Part shown: positions 44,043 to 55,748 of the stretch, piece by piece
Layout of the letters: each line of letters opens with the position of its first letter
Numbering within the stretch: position 1 is the stretch's first letter
Source of the DNA: Podospora bellae-mahoneyi
Taxonomy: Eukaryota > Ascomycota > Sordariomycetes > Sordariales > Podosporaceae
NCBI RefSeq assembly: GCF_035222275.1
Contig: NC_085882.1
Coordinates: 317,501-381,500 of the forward strand
Length of the DNA stretch: 64,000 nt
Direction: 5' to 3'
The notes under the pieces: model-generated
What the model saw: only the letters and a program-made list of their open reading frames with translations
Database searches by the model: none
What the model was told of the DNA's origin: nothing
Position numbers and translations under genes: made by a program

Positions 44043-45044
44043 GGGATTGCTGTTGGGGGTCATGGTAACCCGCTGGTATAGATGATCGTGTGGCTAGGAG
44101 GAAGATGATGGAAGCACATTACCGCATAGACAAGTGGGGGAAGCAAGGCAGGGGATAGAGGCGAATAAAGTGACGGGGTTTCATCTTGTTTGTCTGTGAT
44201 AGTCCCAGCCTAAGCGCATAAATGTCGCCCATTGAAAGTCCTATTCTGAAAAACATGAACACGGGAAAGGGCACCTTACCGCCTTTACGTATGCATGGTC
44301 CTCTGCCCAGCAGCCTAAGAGTCCACTCTTTGGTTCACACTATGAAAGACGCATTGCATCGCCTCACTTTTTCTTTGGTGAGCCTCATTGAAAGGTAGGT
44401 AGGTTTCTCAGTCATCGATCATTGCATCTGCCATCTCTTGAACACTAATACTTCACTTAATTGTATGTAATTTTTGTTGGAAACCAGATAGATAGTAGGA
44501 GGGGCCTAGAGGTACCTACCTCCTAGGTACCTATCTGCACACCGGAACAAGGGAAGCCCATTCCCAGTCTCAATCTATCATTGTGGCTCATCACGGCTGC
44601 AAAAACAGCCCGAAATACGGCCCAACACAGGAAGGCCAACTGCAGTCGGGCGGGATGTGAACGAACCAATCACCTACGACAAGCACATGAAGCGTTTGTT
44701 AAATATGTTCCGCTGTCTTTCCGGGTCGGCTGGGCACCTTGCTGGCACAGTCTCTATATGGCCAAAAAAAACCTCTTGGTATGCATTGAGGCCTGCAATT
44801 GCGCACTATGCAATTCATAGCAGATTGCTGATCCATCACCTTCAGTCTTACAAATACCCAATTTCATCTCTCTCTCGCTCTCTCTTTCTCCTCTTCTCTC
44901 CTTTTCTCTCTTTTCCCTCTCCAACACTCGTTGCCAACCTACCGAAGGTAGTCAGCTTTTCTTTTCCAGTGTCATCTTTCTCGGCCTATTTGCCCGGCCT
45001 GCCTCTGTCTCTTGGGCTTTACAGGCCTCTCTCATCGTTACGCA
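44043..45044. other. Intergenic region
   Basis: No gene. A near-palindromic GGTACCTACCTCCTAGGTACC lies at 44512-44531. A CT-rich tract at 44870-44930 precedes the dynamin gene and is a likely core promoter. Confidence 0.5.
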
Positions 45045-47452
45045 ATGGTGGCTTTCGAGAGTGAGGTCCTGAGCAAGCTATGCTCCCAGGATCAGCTCGA
45101 ACTGCTTGACGCCATCGATCAGCTTCGCTTACAGGGGATCAATAACTATATTTCCCTTCCTCAAATCATCGTGTGTGGAGATCAATCTTCAGGCAAAAGC
45201 TCCGTGCTACAGGCCATCTCGGGGGTGTCGTTCCCAGTCAATGGAAACCTCTGCACTCGCTTTCCTACCGAGTTAGTTTTGCGCCGGACACCCCACGTAA
45301 GCGCCAAAATATCTATCGTCCCAAGCGACTCTCGGACCGAATCTGAACAGGCTTCGCTGCGTGGATTCCAGGAACAGCTAGACGACTTTGCGGGTCTCCC
45401 CAAGCTGATCGACGAGGCTAAGCTTGCGATGGGCATTTCAACACATGGTAAAGCCTTCGCCAAAGACATCCTCAGGGTTGAAATCACAGGTCCTGACCGT
45501 CCGCACCTCACCATCGTTGATCTGCCCGGTCTCATTCACTCTCCGACAAGACAGCAGTCGGCCTCCGATGTTGAGCTTATCCAAGAAGTTGTGCAGGGCT
45601 ATATGAAAGAGCCCAGGTGCATCATCTTGGCTGTCGTCTCTGCCAAGAATGACTTTGCCAACCAGGTGGTCCTCAAGCTGGCGCGTGCCGTGGACAGCAT
45701 TGGTAGTCGGACATTGGGGGTCATCACAAAGCCCGATGACTTGACCCCAGGATCTGACCGTGAAGCTCTTTATCTATCTCTCGCAAGAAACCAGCAATTC
45801 GAGTTTCGCCTTGGCTGGCACGTACTGAAGAATATGGATTCTGAGAAAGGCACTTCAACTCTGGGTGAGCGTGATGCAAACGAAGCAGAGTTCTTCCGCA
45901 AAGGTTCCTGGACCGGGTTGCTTTTTTCTCATCTCGGCATTTCCAACTTGAGGACTCGTCTAAGCAAGGTTCTTCTGGGACAGATTGCAGCTGAACTCCC
46001 GAGCTTGCTGAGCGAGATTGACGAAAAGTTCAAAGCCTGTCAACTTCAGCTCCAAACGCTCGGCCAACCCAGAGATTCGCCTGACAAACAAAGACGGTAC
46101 CTCCTTCACCTAAGCCAGGCGTTCCAGGCTTTAGTTACGGCTTCAACGAGCGGCAGTTATAACGACGAGTTCTTCGAGGACGCAATGACAGCGGTTGGAT
46201 ATAAACAGCGCATCCGAGCTGTCATCCAGAACCTCAATGAAGCGTTCGCCGAGGAGTTGGCAAAGGCGGGGCATTTTCGGGCCATTGGGGATTTTGAGTC
46301 AACATCAAACCTCGGGGCTTCGCTCAAACCACAGCAGGTGACGAGGGATGAATTTTTGAACCACATTGAGGAGGTGATTCGGAGGACCCGTGGACGGGAG
46401 CTGCTGGGCACGTTCAACCCACTAGTTATTGTGACGCTTTTTCATGAGCAATCTCAGCACTGGGAACAGATTGCTCGCCAGCATGTCGAGAAGATGTGGC
46501 GAGCTGCTGGTCGCTTTCTGGAGTTGGTCATCGATCACATTGCAGACCGCTCAACCTCTCGTGGGTTGAAGAACGAGATCTCTGGGCCTGCCATGCAAAG
46601 AATCAGGAGGGAGGTAGCCGACAAGACCGCCGAGCTGGTTGCTCCGCATCAAAAGGGTCATCCCATCACATACAACCATTATTTCACCGAAACGCTCCAG
46701 AAGGTCCGGCGCGAGAGGGACTCCAAGAGGACAGAGAGAATTCTCCGTAACTTCTTCCAGATTTCTGACACAAATGATTTAACCAACGTGCGGATTGGGC
46801 ATCCTGGCTCCAGCCATGTTGCTGCGTGGGATATTCCAAAATTGGTTACGTCCCTTGCCGACACCAACGAGCCAGATATGTGCCGCTTTGCAGCCAACGA
46901 AGCTTTGGACTGCCTGAACGCCTACTATAAGGTGAGAGCTTCCACTCTCCCTCTCTCCCCTATATTTGCCTCAAGTACAGTTTTTAACGGTCGACGTCAT
47001 CACTCTTTTAGGTTGCCTTGAAACGTTTCGTTGATAATGTTGCTGTTGAGGTCATTGAGACAAAGCTCATCTCTGTTTTGCACGACATTCTTTCCCCACT
47101 CGGCGTGTATGAGATGTCAGCCACGCTGATTTCTCGCATCGCGGGAGAGTCCGAAGAGAATCGCGCCGAACGTGAACAGCTTACCAAACAGCTTGATGTC
47201 CTGCGAAACGGTCTTGAGACTTGCAAGAGGTTCGCGGGGTTTCGAGCCAGTGGTGGTAAGCTTGATGTCTCCTGTTTGTATTCGAGTGCACCGTGTGCTT
47301 TGTTTCTGACTCGCTTCTCAGACTCAGTTTTTGTGTCTATCAAGACAGCTGGCAATTCCCCTATGACTGGCGACTTCGATAGCGACAAGGAATCTCTAGT
47401 GAAGATAGAAGAAACCGATGCACAGCGAGAACAGGAAACATCTTCTGTTTAG
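45045..47452 (+). CDS. Dynamin-family GTPase
   Basis: Three exons (45045-46931, 47012-47255, 47322-47452) give about 753 aa. The start ATG at 45045 is the first ATG of the frame. GTPase motifs are complete: P-loop GDQSSGKS (45-52), the G3 motif DLPGL (159-163) and the G4 motif TKPD (228-231). The middle domain follows, and a GTPase effector domain begins in exon 2 (FVDNVAVEVIETKLI). Introns are 80 bp (GTGAGA...TTTTAG) and 66 bp (GTAAGC...CTCAG, branch CTGAC); the second keeps the frame if retained and would then add 22 residues. There is no PH or proline-rich domain, as in fungal Mx/dynamin-like proteins of unknown role distinct from Vps1 and Dnm1. The C-terminal tail is acidic. Confidence 0.88.
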
Positions 47453-48260
47453 GTCACCACCCATCTTGCTAGAAGAGCCAGAACCGGGACCGGAAGTAGA
47501 GCCTGAGCCGGAGCCGGAGTCGGAGCTATTTTATTAGAGTCACAGTGCTGGGCGTCGAATATCACGCAGGTGGAGGACAAACTGGAGCTCCTAGTGATGT
47601 GAATGGTGACTCGGGAAGTGCTCTCAAAACTATGGGAGTTTTGGCATTTTTCTAATGGGATCCTATGCATCTGCCATGGCTCATCCAATCCAAGCCGATA
47701 GAGTGTCTAGGTCGAGACATGGAATCCGCGCTGCTAAATGTTAAAGTGTTTACTTGTGGCGAAAACTACCTACCCGCACTCTTCAAGGCTGTTCTGAAAA
47801 GCCATATTACCCAGGGTAAATGGAAGCCATTTTACAGTTCCCAGAGGTAAATGATGCTGCTCATACGTAGGAAGCGTGGACCTGTTTACTCCATACATAT
47901 CATCAATGATGCTTCAAGCCCCAATGAATCCTACCCTGAAACGCCGGGCACGATTGGCTGGAGTATGTATGCTCTATTGGCCTGGATACCTTCCTCTTCA
48001 AGACTTGGTTTCGACTGGTTCTGTTACATGTACCGGGTACCAGGTCATTTTCTTGATATGATACTCTCACGATTTTCATGTTGACTTTCCAGAAGCAACG
48101 CGTATCAAGCTGAGAAATGCGCGCTAACAGAGTTGGCCAGCTAGGCAACAAGCAGCCCCCACCCAACAACCAACCATTACTAACCATGATATGTCAAGCC
48201 TCACAAAACAACACTTCACTTGCTCGAACAAGGCTCTTCCAGCTTGTCGAGTAGCTCATC
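47453..48260. other. Intergenic region
   Basis: Begins with a short GAGCC(G)-type hexamer array (about 47474-47525) just after the dynamin stop. No gene is seen. Confidence 0.5.
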
Positions 48261-49169
48261 ATGAGTTTCATTGCTGCCCGCACTCGGGCTCAAAGAAAGC
48301 AGCTCGCCGGCAGCACAAGCGGCACAGAAATCCATCTCGCTGATGAGACAGAAACACCAGCCCCACCACTGCCATCCCAACCCGCAGCAAAGCCCAACAT
48401 CACAGCCCTCCCCACCAAACCACCAATCAGCCTGACGCGTTTACCACGCGACGACCACAACCTCCTCCTCAAAAAGCAACACTTTCTCCAAAAATACGCG
48501 ATCACCGTCCCCAGAACCCTCCAGCGGAATGTGCCCCACGCCGTCTCAGCAACACTCGTCTTTGCCCAGCAAGAGGCTGGCACAGCCGTGTGTATTCACC
48601 CCTCGGGCCTCCTACTAACATGTGCACACTGCGTAGCGGGGGACGAGACTGAGTTGGATCTGGAAAAGGTTCACTGGCTTCTCTTCGCGTCTGGCAGGGC
48701 TGTGTCTGCCAAGTGTCTGGCGTGGGATTCGCAGAGGGACCTTGCGCTGTTGCAGGTCACCGCGGCTTCAGCAGCAGCGCCTGGGGATCTCCCAGAAGGC
48801 GTTTCTTTCCCATCAGTGACACTAGCAGATGGGGCACCCCAGCTCGGGGCAGGCTTGGTCTGTATTGGCCACCCTGGCAGTGAAGACCTCGAAGCCAGTG
48901 AGGCGGGAGTATTGACGGGGTATGATGTGCTGCATCTTAGCAGCGGGTCATTCTGCGGGTATGCCGAGGGACAGGATGTGCAGGACAACTCTGAGATTGG
49001 GGCGCTGCAGCATGATTGTTGGACGTATTGGGGCCACAGCGGCGCTCCGTTGTTGGACGCCAGGACGGGGAAGCTTGTTGGGATGCACTCTTCTTGGGAT
49101 GATGAGACTGGTATGAGGAGGGGGGTTGCGCTGGAGGCGATTAAGATGTTTTTGAAGGCACGTGTTTGA
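48261..49169 (+). CDS. Trypsin-like serine protease, intracellular
   Basis: A single 302-codon exon. The catalytic triad of a trypsin-like fold is visible: His123 in LLLTCAHCVAG, Asp160 in SQRDLALLQV and Ser260 in YWGHSGAPLLD. The N-terminal 60 residues are Pro/Thr-rich and disordered, with no signal peptide, so the protein is probably cytosolic or nuclear. It belongs to the broad trypsin-like/S1-PA group that in fungi includes small orphan proteases. Convergent with the zinc-finger gene, whose stop lies 30 bp away. Substrate unknown. Confidence 0.85.
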   Translation: MSFIAARTRAQRKQLAGSTSGTEIHLADETETPAPPLPSQPAAKPNITALPTKPPISLTRLPRDDHNLLLKKQHFLQKYAITVPRTLQRNVPHAVSATLVFAQQEAGTAVCIHPSGLLLTCAHCVAGDETELDLEKVHWLLFASGRAVSAKCLAWDSQRDLALLQVTAASAAAPGDLPEGVSFPSVTLADGAPQLGAGLVCIGHPGSEDLEASEAGVLTGYDVLHLSSGSFCGYAEGQDVQDNSEIGALQHDCWTYWGHSGAPLLDARTGKLVGMHSSWDDETGMRRGVALEAIKMFLKARV

Positions 49170-49198
49170 AGACGGTTGTCCGTGATAGATCATGTCGT

Positions 49199-51288
49199 TT
49201 ATATCATCCATAGTTCCTGCGAGCTTTCCCCCCCCTCGTCAAGGTTCATGTTGTGGTCCCAAAGAAAGTTGTCCGGGAATACCACATCCAAGCTATCAAG
49301 ATGCGAAATTTCCAGGGATGCTGCTTGCAGGTCAAATTCAGTGTTAAGCAAGTCGAGGTTGTCCTCAGTTGGCGCTGTCGTTGTTCTTTCATGCCTCGTT
49401 GTCCCTTCCGAGAAACGACTAGTCTGGTCTGCAGTTGAATCATCGATGCTGAACAGATCACTATCGCGATCGTAGTGAAGAAGAGATGTTGGCTCCTCTA
49501 TGTAGAAAGGTGCGTTGTTGTCCTGAATCAGCGGCGTACTGCCAGATTGGACCATAATGTTGTCTGATGTGTTTGGAACGACGCCTGCATAGTCCGGTAC
49601 GTTTGACCATAGAACACTTGACTCAATCGTGGCGGTGGTAAAAGGATCGAGTGAGTGATAATTCTGAACGGCTTCTATGTAGTTAGGAGTGGTGAAAGAA
49701 GCCTCAGGCGCAGTCTGTCGATCCTGCTGCGTGGTTGTGTCGGCCGTCAGGTCCATCAAGGCCGGAGTGCTGTATTCCTGTGTATCCGTACTGCTTGGTG
49801 GTGCCCACGCAAGGTCAGGCTCAGAGCCAGTTTGAAGAAGCTGTGGGTTCTCCTGTAAGGGCGAAGGCACAGCCGTGCGCTGGGCGTGTGCTCTTGAAGC
49901 CCAACGGTCATAGATTCTGGCGACGAATGTTTGAAGGAGTTGTCTTTGTTGCATCAACCCCGGATGAAATCCGAGACTCTCTCCTGTCTCTCGAATAATG
50001 TCTGAACCTCGCTGGTTGAAAAATTCCAGAAACGAGCTGAGGTCCTCTGATATCGTGCTGTCCACGTAGGGCGAACTGGGCTTCGGTGTTTCTGGAAAAA
50101 CAATGTCCCAGATTGTATACCACTGGCTCTCAAGGGAGAGCTTTGGGTTTGCTCTACTTTCCCTGAGCGCCTTCTGCTGTAGCTCAGATAGCCACTTGGC
50201 CTGAAAGATAACCTTGTCGCATGGTTGATCCTGTTTACAGTGTAGGTCCAATTCCCCAGCATTTTCAAACTCCGCGCCACACCGAACACAGTAGCTTCTG
50301 CAATGGCTTCTCCTCAAATGTTGTTTGACGTCCCGAATTCTTTTTAGCTTGTACCGAAAACATTCTTTCCAGTGACTGGAATCCTCTTTCCAGAAAGGAC
50401 ACGCCAGCAAACGTCTCGGTGAATCTGCATCTGATGGTGTTGGCTTGGGGCGAGGACCGCATCTACGCCGCTCTTCGGGGTTTTCATCGCCGGAATCATC
50501 GTCGAGCTCTGAGTGCAGCCGTTTTCTTGATGACCCTGTTGCGCCACTTCGTTGCTTCTGGCTTTCATCTCGTTTGTCTGGCTCCGCACCTGCATTAGAC
50601 CCTGACTCACTTGCAGAGTTTTGGTATTTTCTTTTCCACCCTTCATAACCCCGCTCAAGAGCGGCCAAAATTACACTATTGGTGTTTGTCTCCAACAGCT
50701 GAGTCCACATCTGAGGGGTTGGAAGGATATCCCCGGGATCGTAGGTCTCAAGCGGATCCGAATCATCTTCCCACTCCGAGTTTCCTATGTCCTCGTGGTC
50801 GGTCAACGGAGTCGTTGTCGAGCTGCCTCTTGATTTTGGCGAAGGGAACCCACTCGACGAAGGATAAGATGGAGTGCGTGGGCTAAACGTCTTATGCGTG
50901 GCTGTCGAAGCTGATGGGGAGACATTTTCAGAAGCTGAGGTTGATTCAGGTGACTCGCTCATATACTGGGCTAGAGCTGGTGTACCGTGTGATTTTGATG
51001 GGATTTGCGAGTTGAATTTCGAGTCATAGGGTTCGGGCTCCCTACAACCTTTTACCCAGCATTTTTCAACTGGACAGTGCACACAGAGCACGTGCTGACA
51101 CGATACTTCCATGCAAACCAATTCTACAGTCGGTACCATCATACCAAAGCCACAGCGGCACTACTGCGTGTCAGCGGTGTTCCTGTTAACCTCAAACAAT
51201 TCAGACGTCTCGATTGTCACCAAGCCTAGCTCAGATATTGCCAACTACTCACACAAGCCCAAAACTCCTCCATGTTCTCGGTAAGCAT
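49199..51288 (-). CDS. Zinc-finger protein (C2H2-like) with N-terminal cysteine cluster
   Basis: A tiny first exon (51253-51288, MLTENMEEFWAC) and a 92-bp intron (51161-51252; GTGAGT...TAG, branch CTGAC) precede the long exon (49199-51160), giving 665 aa. The splice completes an N-terminal cysteine cluster, W-A-C-C-R-C-G-F-G followed by C28, C33, H35, C38 and C41, which is common in fungal proteins of this class. A disordered Ser/Pro-rich region with acidic patches follows, then a zinc-finger-like segment about residues 280-345 with ACPFWKED, HLRRSHCRSYC and RCGAEF. The C-terminal half is disordered and acidic. It is a likely nuclear regulator, often found near incompatibility-type genes. Target unknown. 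Confidence 0.8.
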
Positions 51289-52204
51289 CTTGTCGATGAG
51301 GTACCTATGTCGCCTTACAACTTTCTCAAGTCAGCGTGAGATGTTGTCTAAATCGTCGTTCCCTTGTTTTGGCGGATTATAGATATTGGAAATTCTGATT
51401 TTAAATAGCAAGCCTGGTGGTATACCGTATGACCATGAAAGTTGCTGGTGTCGTCACTAAAGATTTATCACAGTTCAGAGTCCTAATTTTGTTGGCTTTT
51501 GCCATCGCTCAACTTCAGCTGGCGCGACCTGCATGAGTAGTAACAGGTCAAGAGCACAGTTGTGCTCTTCGTTAGCAGATCGGATGAACCAATCATTTTT
51601 GGTATTTGATACAGCTCTTATGGGATGTGCATTTCCATGTTCCTAACTGGATACACGAAAAGTCTACCCCCGCAATGGAGGAAAACAAAGTCTTGGGTCT
51701 ATGAACAGTGGAACGATGGTACTACTTGCAGGTCTGGCTCATTGAGGGAGGGAGGTCAATTCAGGGGTATACTCAGGGGCTAGACCCACTGTTTATCATC
51801 TCCTCGTCCTTGCCTCAATGGGTGAAAGGACCCAAGACCGAGTCGTTGGGCATGCGCTGACATGTAGCAAGGGTGAAATCCAATATTTCTTTAGATAAAC
51901 CAAACTATCCTCAATTTGTCCATGTTGGGAAACCGTCCATGATGATGGCGGAATTCCGCAACCCTAACCCGAATGCAAAGACTTTGTTTGGAAAGGTGGG
52001 GTACACGCGTCATTCAGTGATGGATTTGTCAGTGACCCAATAGGACCGCTTCGCATCCCTTGACATCGACCTATATAACATGATCCATCCTGGTCAAGAA
52101 CACATAGCCCACACTGTCACACCACCTGTACTCACGTATATCAGCATCTGATTTCCAGATTTCTTCTTCTCGAGCCTGTTCCCCCTAACAGCTTAATCGC
52201 AACC
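51289..52204. other. Intergenic region
   Basis: Divergent promoter region of the zinc-finger and MDR genes. No gene is seen. Confidence 0.5.
52034..52079 (+). promoter_or_regulatory. CCAAT and TATA elements of the MDR gene
   Basis: CCCAATAGG at about 52036 and CTATATAA at 52071-52078 lie about 165 and 130 bp upstream of the ATG at 52205, in the usual order of a fungal core promoter. Confidence 0.45.
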
Positions 52205-53285
52205 ATGGCATCCGCTATCCCCACGACAATGAAAGCGCACATCTACACCAACACCTCACCAACATTAGAGGCCAACCTCTCCATCTCAACATCAGTCCCA
52301 ACTCCGACTGTATCTGGACCCAATGAACTGCTGATTCAGGTCTTGTCAGCATCCATCAACCCAGCCGACCACAAAGTCCCAGAGCTGCCCGGCCCTGTCC
52401 GACGGCTAGTCATCAAGACGCCTGCCACCCCTGGCATGGACTTTTGTGGCCGTGTGGTTCAAGCTGGGACAAAAGTTGACTCAATCGCACTGGGAGATAT
52501 AGTATACGGTCGCTTGGGACCTAAACAGCATGGATCTCTCGGAGAGTATATCATCGCGCCAGCCAACGCTGTTGCCGTCTTTCCCAAGGAGGGTGTGACA
52601 GTCGACGAGGCGGCTGCCATTGGAGTGGCAGGACTGACTGCCTACCGTATGTCCCGCTTTTTCCATTTAATATTACCATCTCACTAACAACTATCTTGTA
52701 GAGGCAATCCAGCCCAATGTCAAAAAGGGCGACAAGATTTTCATCAACGGTAGCTCGGGTGGTGTCGGCTGCTTTGCCGTGCAAATCGCCAAGGTTTTGG
52801 GCTGTCACGTCACCACCTCATGCTCACCGGCCAAGGCCGAGCTCGTCAAATCGCTGGGTGCCGACGAGATCATCGACTACACCACCACAGACGTCTGCGA
52901 GTACTTGCGTGCCAAAGGAAAGGTATTCGCGCAGGTTCTGGACAACGTGGGCACGCCCGACAACCTGTACAAAGCGTCCGATAACTTCCTCATTGCAGGC
53001 GGGAAGTTTGTACAGGTTGGGAGCCCGTTGTCGTTCGGCGCGCTTCGATCCGCGGCCTCCAGGGCGCTGCTGCCGTCTTTCTTGGGAGGGGGCAAGAGCA
53101 AGTACGAAGTTTACACCATTCGGGATTCTGCAGAGGACCTGAAGGTGCTGGGGCAGTGGATCAAGGAGAAGAAGATTAAGGTTGTGATTGAACAGACGTA
53201 TGAATTTGAGGATGTGCCGAAAGCCTTTGCCAAGTTGAGGACGGGAAAGAGCGCGGGGAAGCTGGTGATCCACGTTGGAAAGTGA
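52205..53285 (+). CDS. MDR-family quinone oxidoreductase-like protein
   Basis: Two exons (52205-52646 and 52702-53285) with a 55-bp intron (GTATGT...TGTAG, branch CTAAC) give 341 aa. The medium-chain dehydrogenase/reductase layout is clear: a GroES-like N-terminal half with SASINPADHKVPELP and GMDFCGRVVQAG, then an NADPH-binding Rossmann half with FINGSSGGVG (161-170). The zinc-binding residues of alcohol dehydrogenases are missing, so it belongs with zinc-free quinone oxidoreductase/RTN4IP1-type enzymes that reduce quinones or enals with NADPH. The start lies in a good AACCATGGC context. It is likely cytosolic or mitochondrial; no targeting signal is obvious. Confidence 0.9.
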
Positions 53286-54184
53286 GCTTATTTATGTCTC
53301 TGGCGCGATCATCGGGGTGGCTCTGGCCGTCGTTTGCGTTGTTTGTTTTAATTACGGGGTAAATATACGAAGCGATGGTCTTCTTCATCAACGCAAGACG
53401 GATTTCCCTCGCTTATTCTATTTCATCATAGTGGACTCTACCCTACTCCAGACACAAGATACCTACAGTTCCTCGCTAGTACAGTACAACAGTGTTACAA
53501 GAGGTAACCAGCGCAGATCGACAGAGTGTGACAACGCTTAGTAAACTATCTGCGTCAGCTGAAGCCTTCAATTTACACTCGGCAAATGGACTTGCCCCAA
53601 ACACGCAAGCCTAGCCGAAGTGGAGCTTATTCATCCCATAGCCTCACCTGCACTACTGAAGTTATTTTGCTCTTGAAAGCTGTCCTTGGAATGACAGTCA
53701 CCGCTCTTCTTCATGGGAGCGAAGTCAGCAAAGCACACCGAAGGGCGTGGCAAGTGGTATTCGCCTACTTGCCTATTTATGCCAAAGTCGCCTCTGGTCA
53801 GATATCATCGTAACACAACTACACAGGCCTTGTCCTCGGTCTCCGAGGGTGAAGAGCATCGGAACGTGCTTCGGTCGGTTAGTTACCCTTATCATGACCC
53901 AACTTTACCGAGTCTATTGGTTACAACATGGATGTATGATTTCACTAGGGTCTCCTTTTCATGGAAGCTTTTCCGCGGCCCGGGGATGTGACAAAACTTC
54001 TCTGTGGAGAGGGAAGTCGTTTTGAGGGGCCACACAATGAAGAAAGACTAAAGAATGTGAGGAAGGCAGCCTGGGAAACTGCATAAATACCACCTTCTTT
54101 ACACTCCCCCTTCCTAGACTGTCTACTCCTCTTCATCCAATACAGTACTCACCAGACATAACACGACAATCACTAATCTTCAGA
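53286..54184. other. Intergenic region
   Basis: Holds the 3' end of the MDR gene and the promoter of the secreted protein, with an ATAAATA element at about 54082, roughly 100 bp before its ATG. Frames at 53586-54025 have no support. Confidence 0.5.
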
Positions 54185-54677
54185 ATGCTCGCGCAAAATC
54201 TCCTCCTGCTCATCGCAGCCAACCTCGTGGCATCCATTCCCGCCCTCGATAACTCCCCCAAGCCCATCAATCTCGAGGCAACCGAGCTGCAGCGTCGGTC
54301 CGCCTGCGCAGTTGCCGGCGTGGTCAACGGCCAGTGTGGCCGCTACTACCGCGGCACCGGCTGCAATGACATGATCAATGCCATTGACCCCGGCGTACGC
54401 CCCAGTCTTTTCTCGCCCTCCTGTCCATCAAACATTCGGAAGCTGATATCGTTGAAAACAGAGATGCAGCGGCACCTGCTACTCCTCGGGCGATGCCATT
54501 GCCAGCATCAAAGCGTCTGGTGACGGCACCTACGGCACAAACTGCCAGGTCTTTTACGACTCCAACTGCCAGAACCCCATCGGCCAGACTGGAAACACCA
54601 TCACTGGGGGAGGAAAGTGTTATACGCCGTCTGACGGCCGCACCGGTCATAGCATGCTTTGCTGGTACCGCTGCTGA
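54185..54677 (+). CDS. Small secreted protein with ten cysteines
   Basis: Two exons (54185-54394 and 54462-54677) joined by a 67-bp phase-0 intron (GTACGC...AACAG) give 141 aa; the second exon lies in a different frame from the first and is easy to overlook. The signal peptide is MLAQNLLLLIAANLVASIPA, followed by a propeptide-like stretch ending QRRS. The mature part has ten cysteines, including GQCGRYYRGTGC, RCSGTCYSSGDA, TNCQVF, SNCQNP, GGKCYTP and a C-terminal LCWYRC, allowing five disulfides. I do not recognise the family. The features fit secreted antimicrobial or effector-like proteins, which is inference. The gene appears intact. Confidence 0.78.
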
Positions 54678-55748
54678 ATGGAGTTGGGAGACTGTATACC
54701 AGTGGCATTTGCTTTTTTTCTTTCGGAGGGAGCCACATAGGTATGCGACAGGAGGGAGTGGAAGTGGTAAGAGGGGCGGTTGGAGATGATACACGAGCAA
54801 AACAGGTGACAGAAAAGACCGGAATGCGAAGAGATGGGTCCCACAGTGATTCGGCTTTGAAGTAGCCCGATACCTACCTACCTACCTACCTACCTACCTA
54901 CCTACCTAGGTAACTATGGGGTTGGGGTTATCAAATAAAGAAAATACATTCGTTTTGCGGCAGTTCCTACACTTTGGAATCTGTCATGTCCAAGCGGTGA
55001 TGCATGTGCCTCTTCTCTGCGGCCACATGGCTCTTTGAAGCCTGCAATTTCTCTCGAAAAAGAATTAAATCTGACCAACTAGACGAGTGTGTAGGTAGCC
55101 ATGTTCATAACTCAAATAGAAGTCCAGGGTTCTTGTCTCTATACAATCGGTCCTTATCATTTCCCTCGAAAGTATAGTCCGTCGTTCACGAAAGATGGTG
55201 GATATTCGTATTATGTGCAGGGCCCTAATGTGAGTCCGACTCCCCCAGACCAGGACGGTTAAATTATGGACTTGGCCGAAAGTCAAAAACATGCCCATAC
55301 TATGAGAATGTGGCAGCACTTGTATTGATGTTCTGAGTGCCAAAGAGCGTCGTCGTCAAATGTGGATACATTTTGTCCCCTCCTAGTGGATGGAGGCAGT
55401 TGCGTCACTGTGGACCTAGCGCATCATACCCCTGTGCACACTCACCCACTCCAAGGGAAACAGCTCGATGAGAAAGCATTCAATTGACACCGTGAAAGCC
55501 TGACCAGAGACAAGAAAAGAACAGCTGAGAGGAGATACAGAATCCACATGCCATGTCCTGTCGTAACCCATGCCCGTGACATTAAAAAAAAAGCCAAATG
55601 AAAACCGCCTGGAAAGTTATTCAGTGTGGTATGGACGGGAGCTGAATGTTCGACCCCGCCTTTGAACCATTTTTCCCACTTTTGATGCCCAATTACCGAC
55701 ATCCGCCTCAATATCGCCTCATCGAACCACCGCCCTCCACGTAGTCGC
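54678..55748. other. Intergenic region with a TACC microsatellite
   Basis: Convergent 3' regions. A run of about nine TACC units lies at 54873-54908. Frames at 55065-55343 and 55442-55711 on the minus strand have no recognisable content. Confidence 0.55.
54873..54908 (+). repeat. (TACC)n microsatellite
   Basis: Nine or so perfect tetranucleotide units in the 3' region of the secreted-protein gene. Confidence 0.9.
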
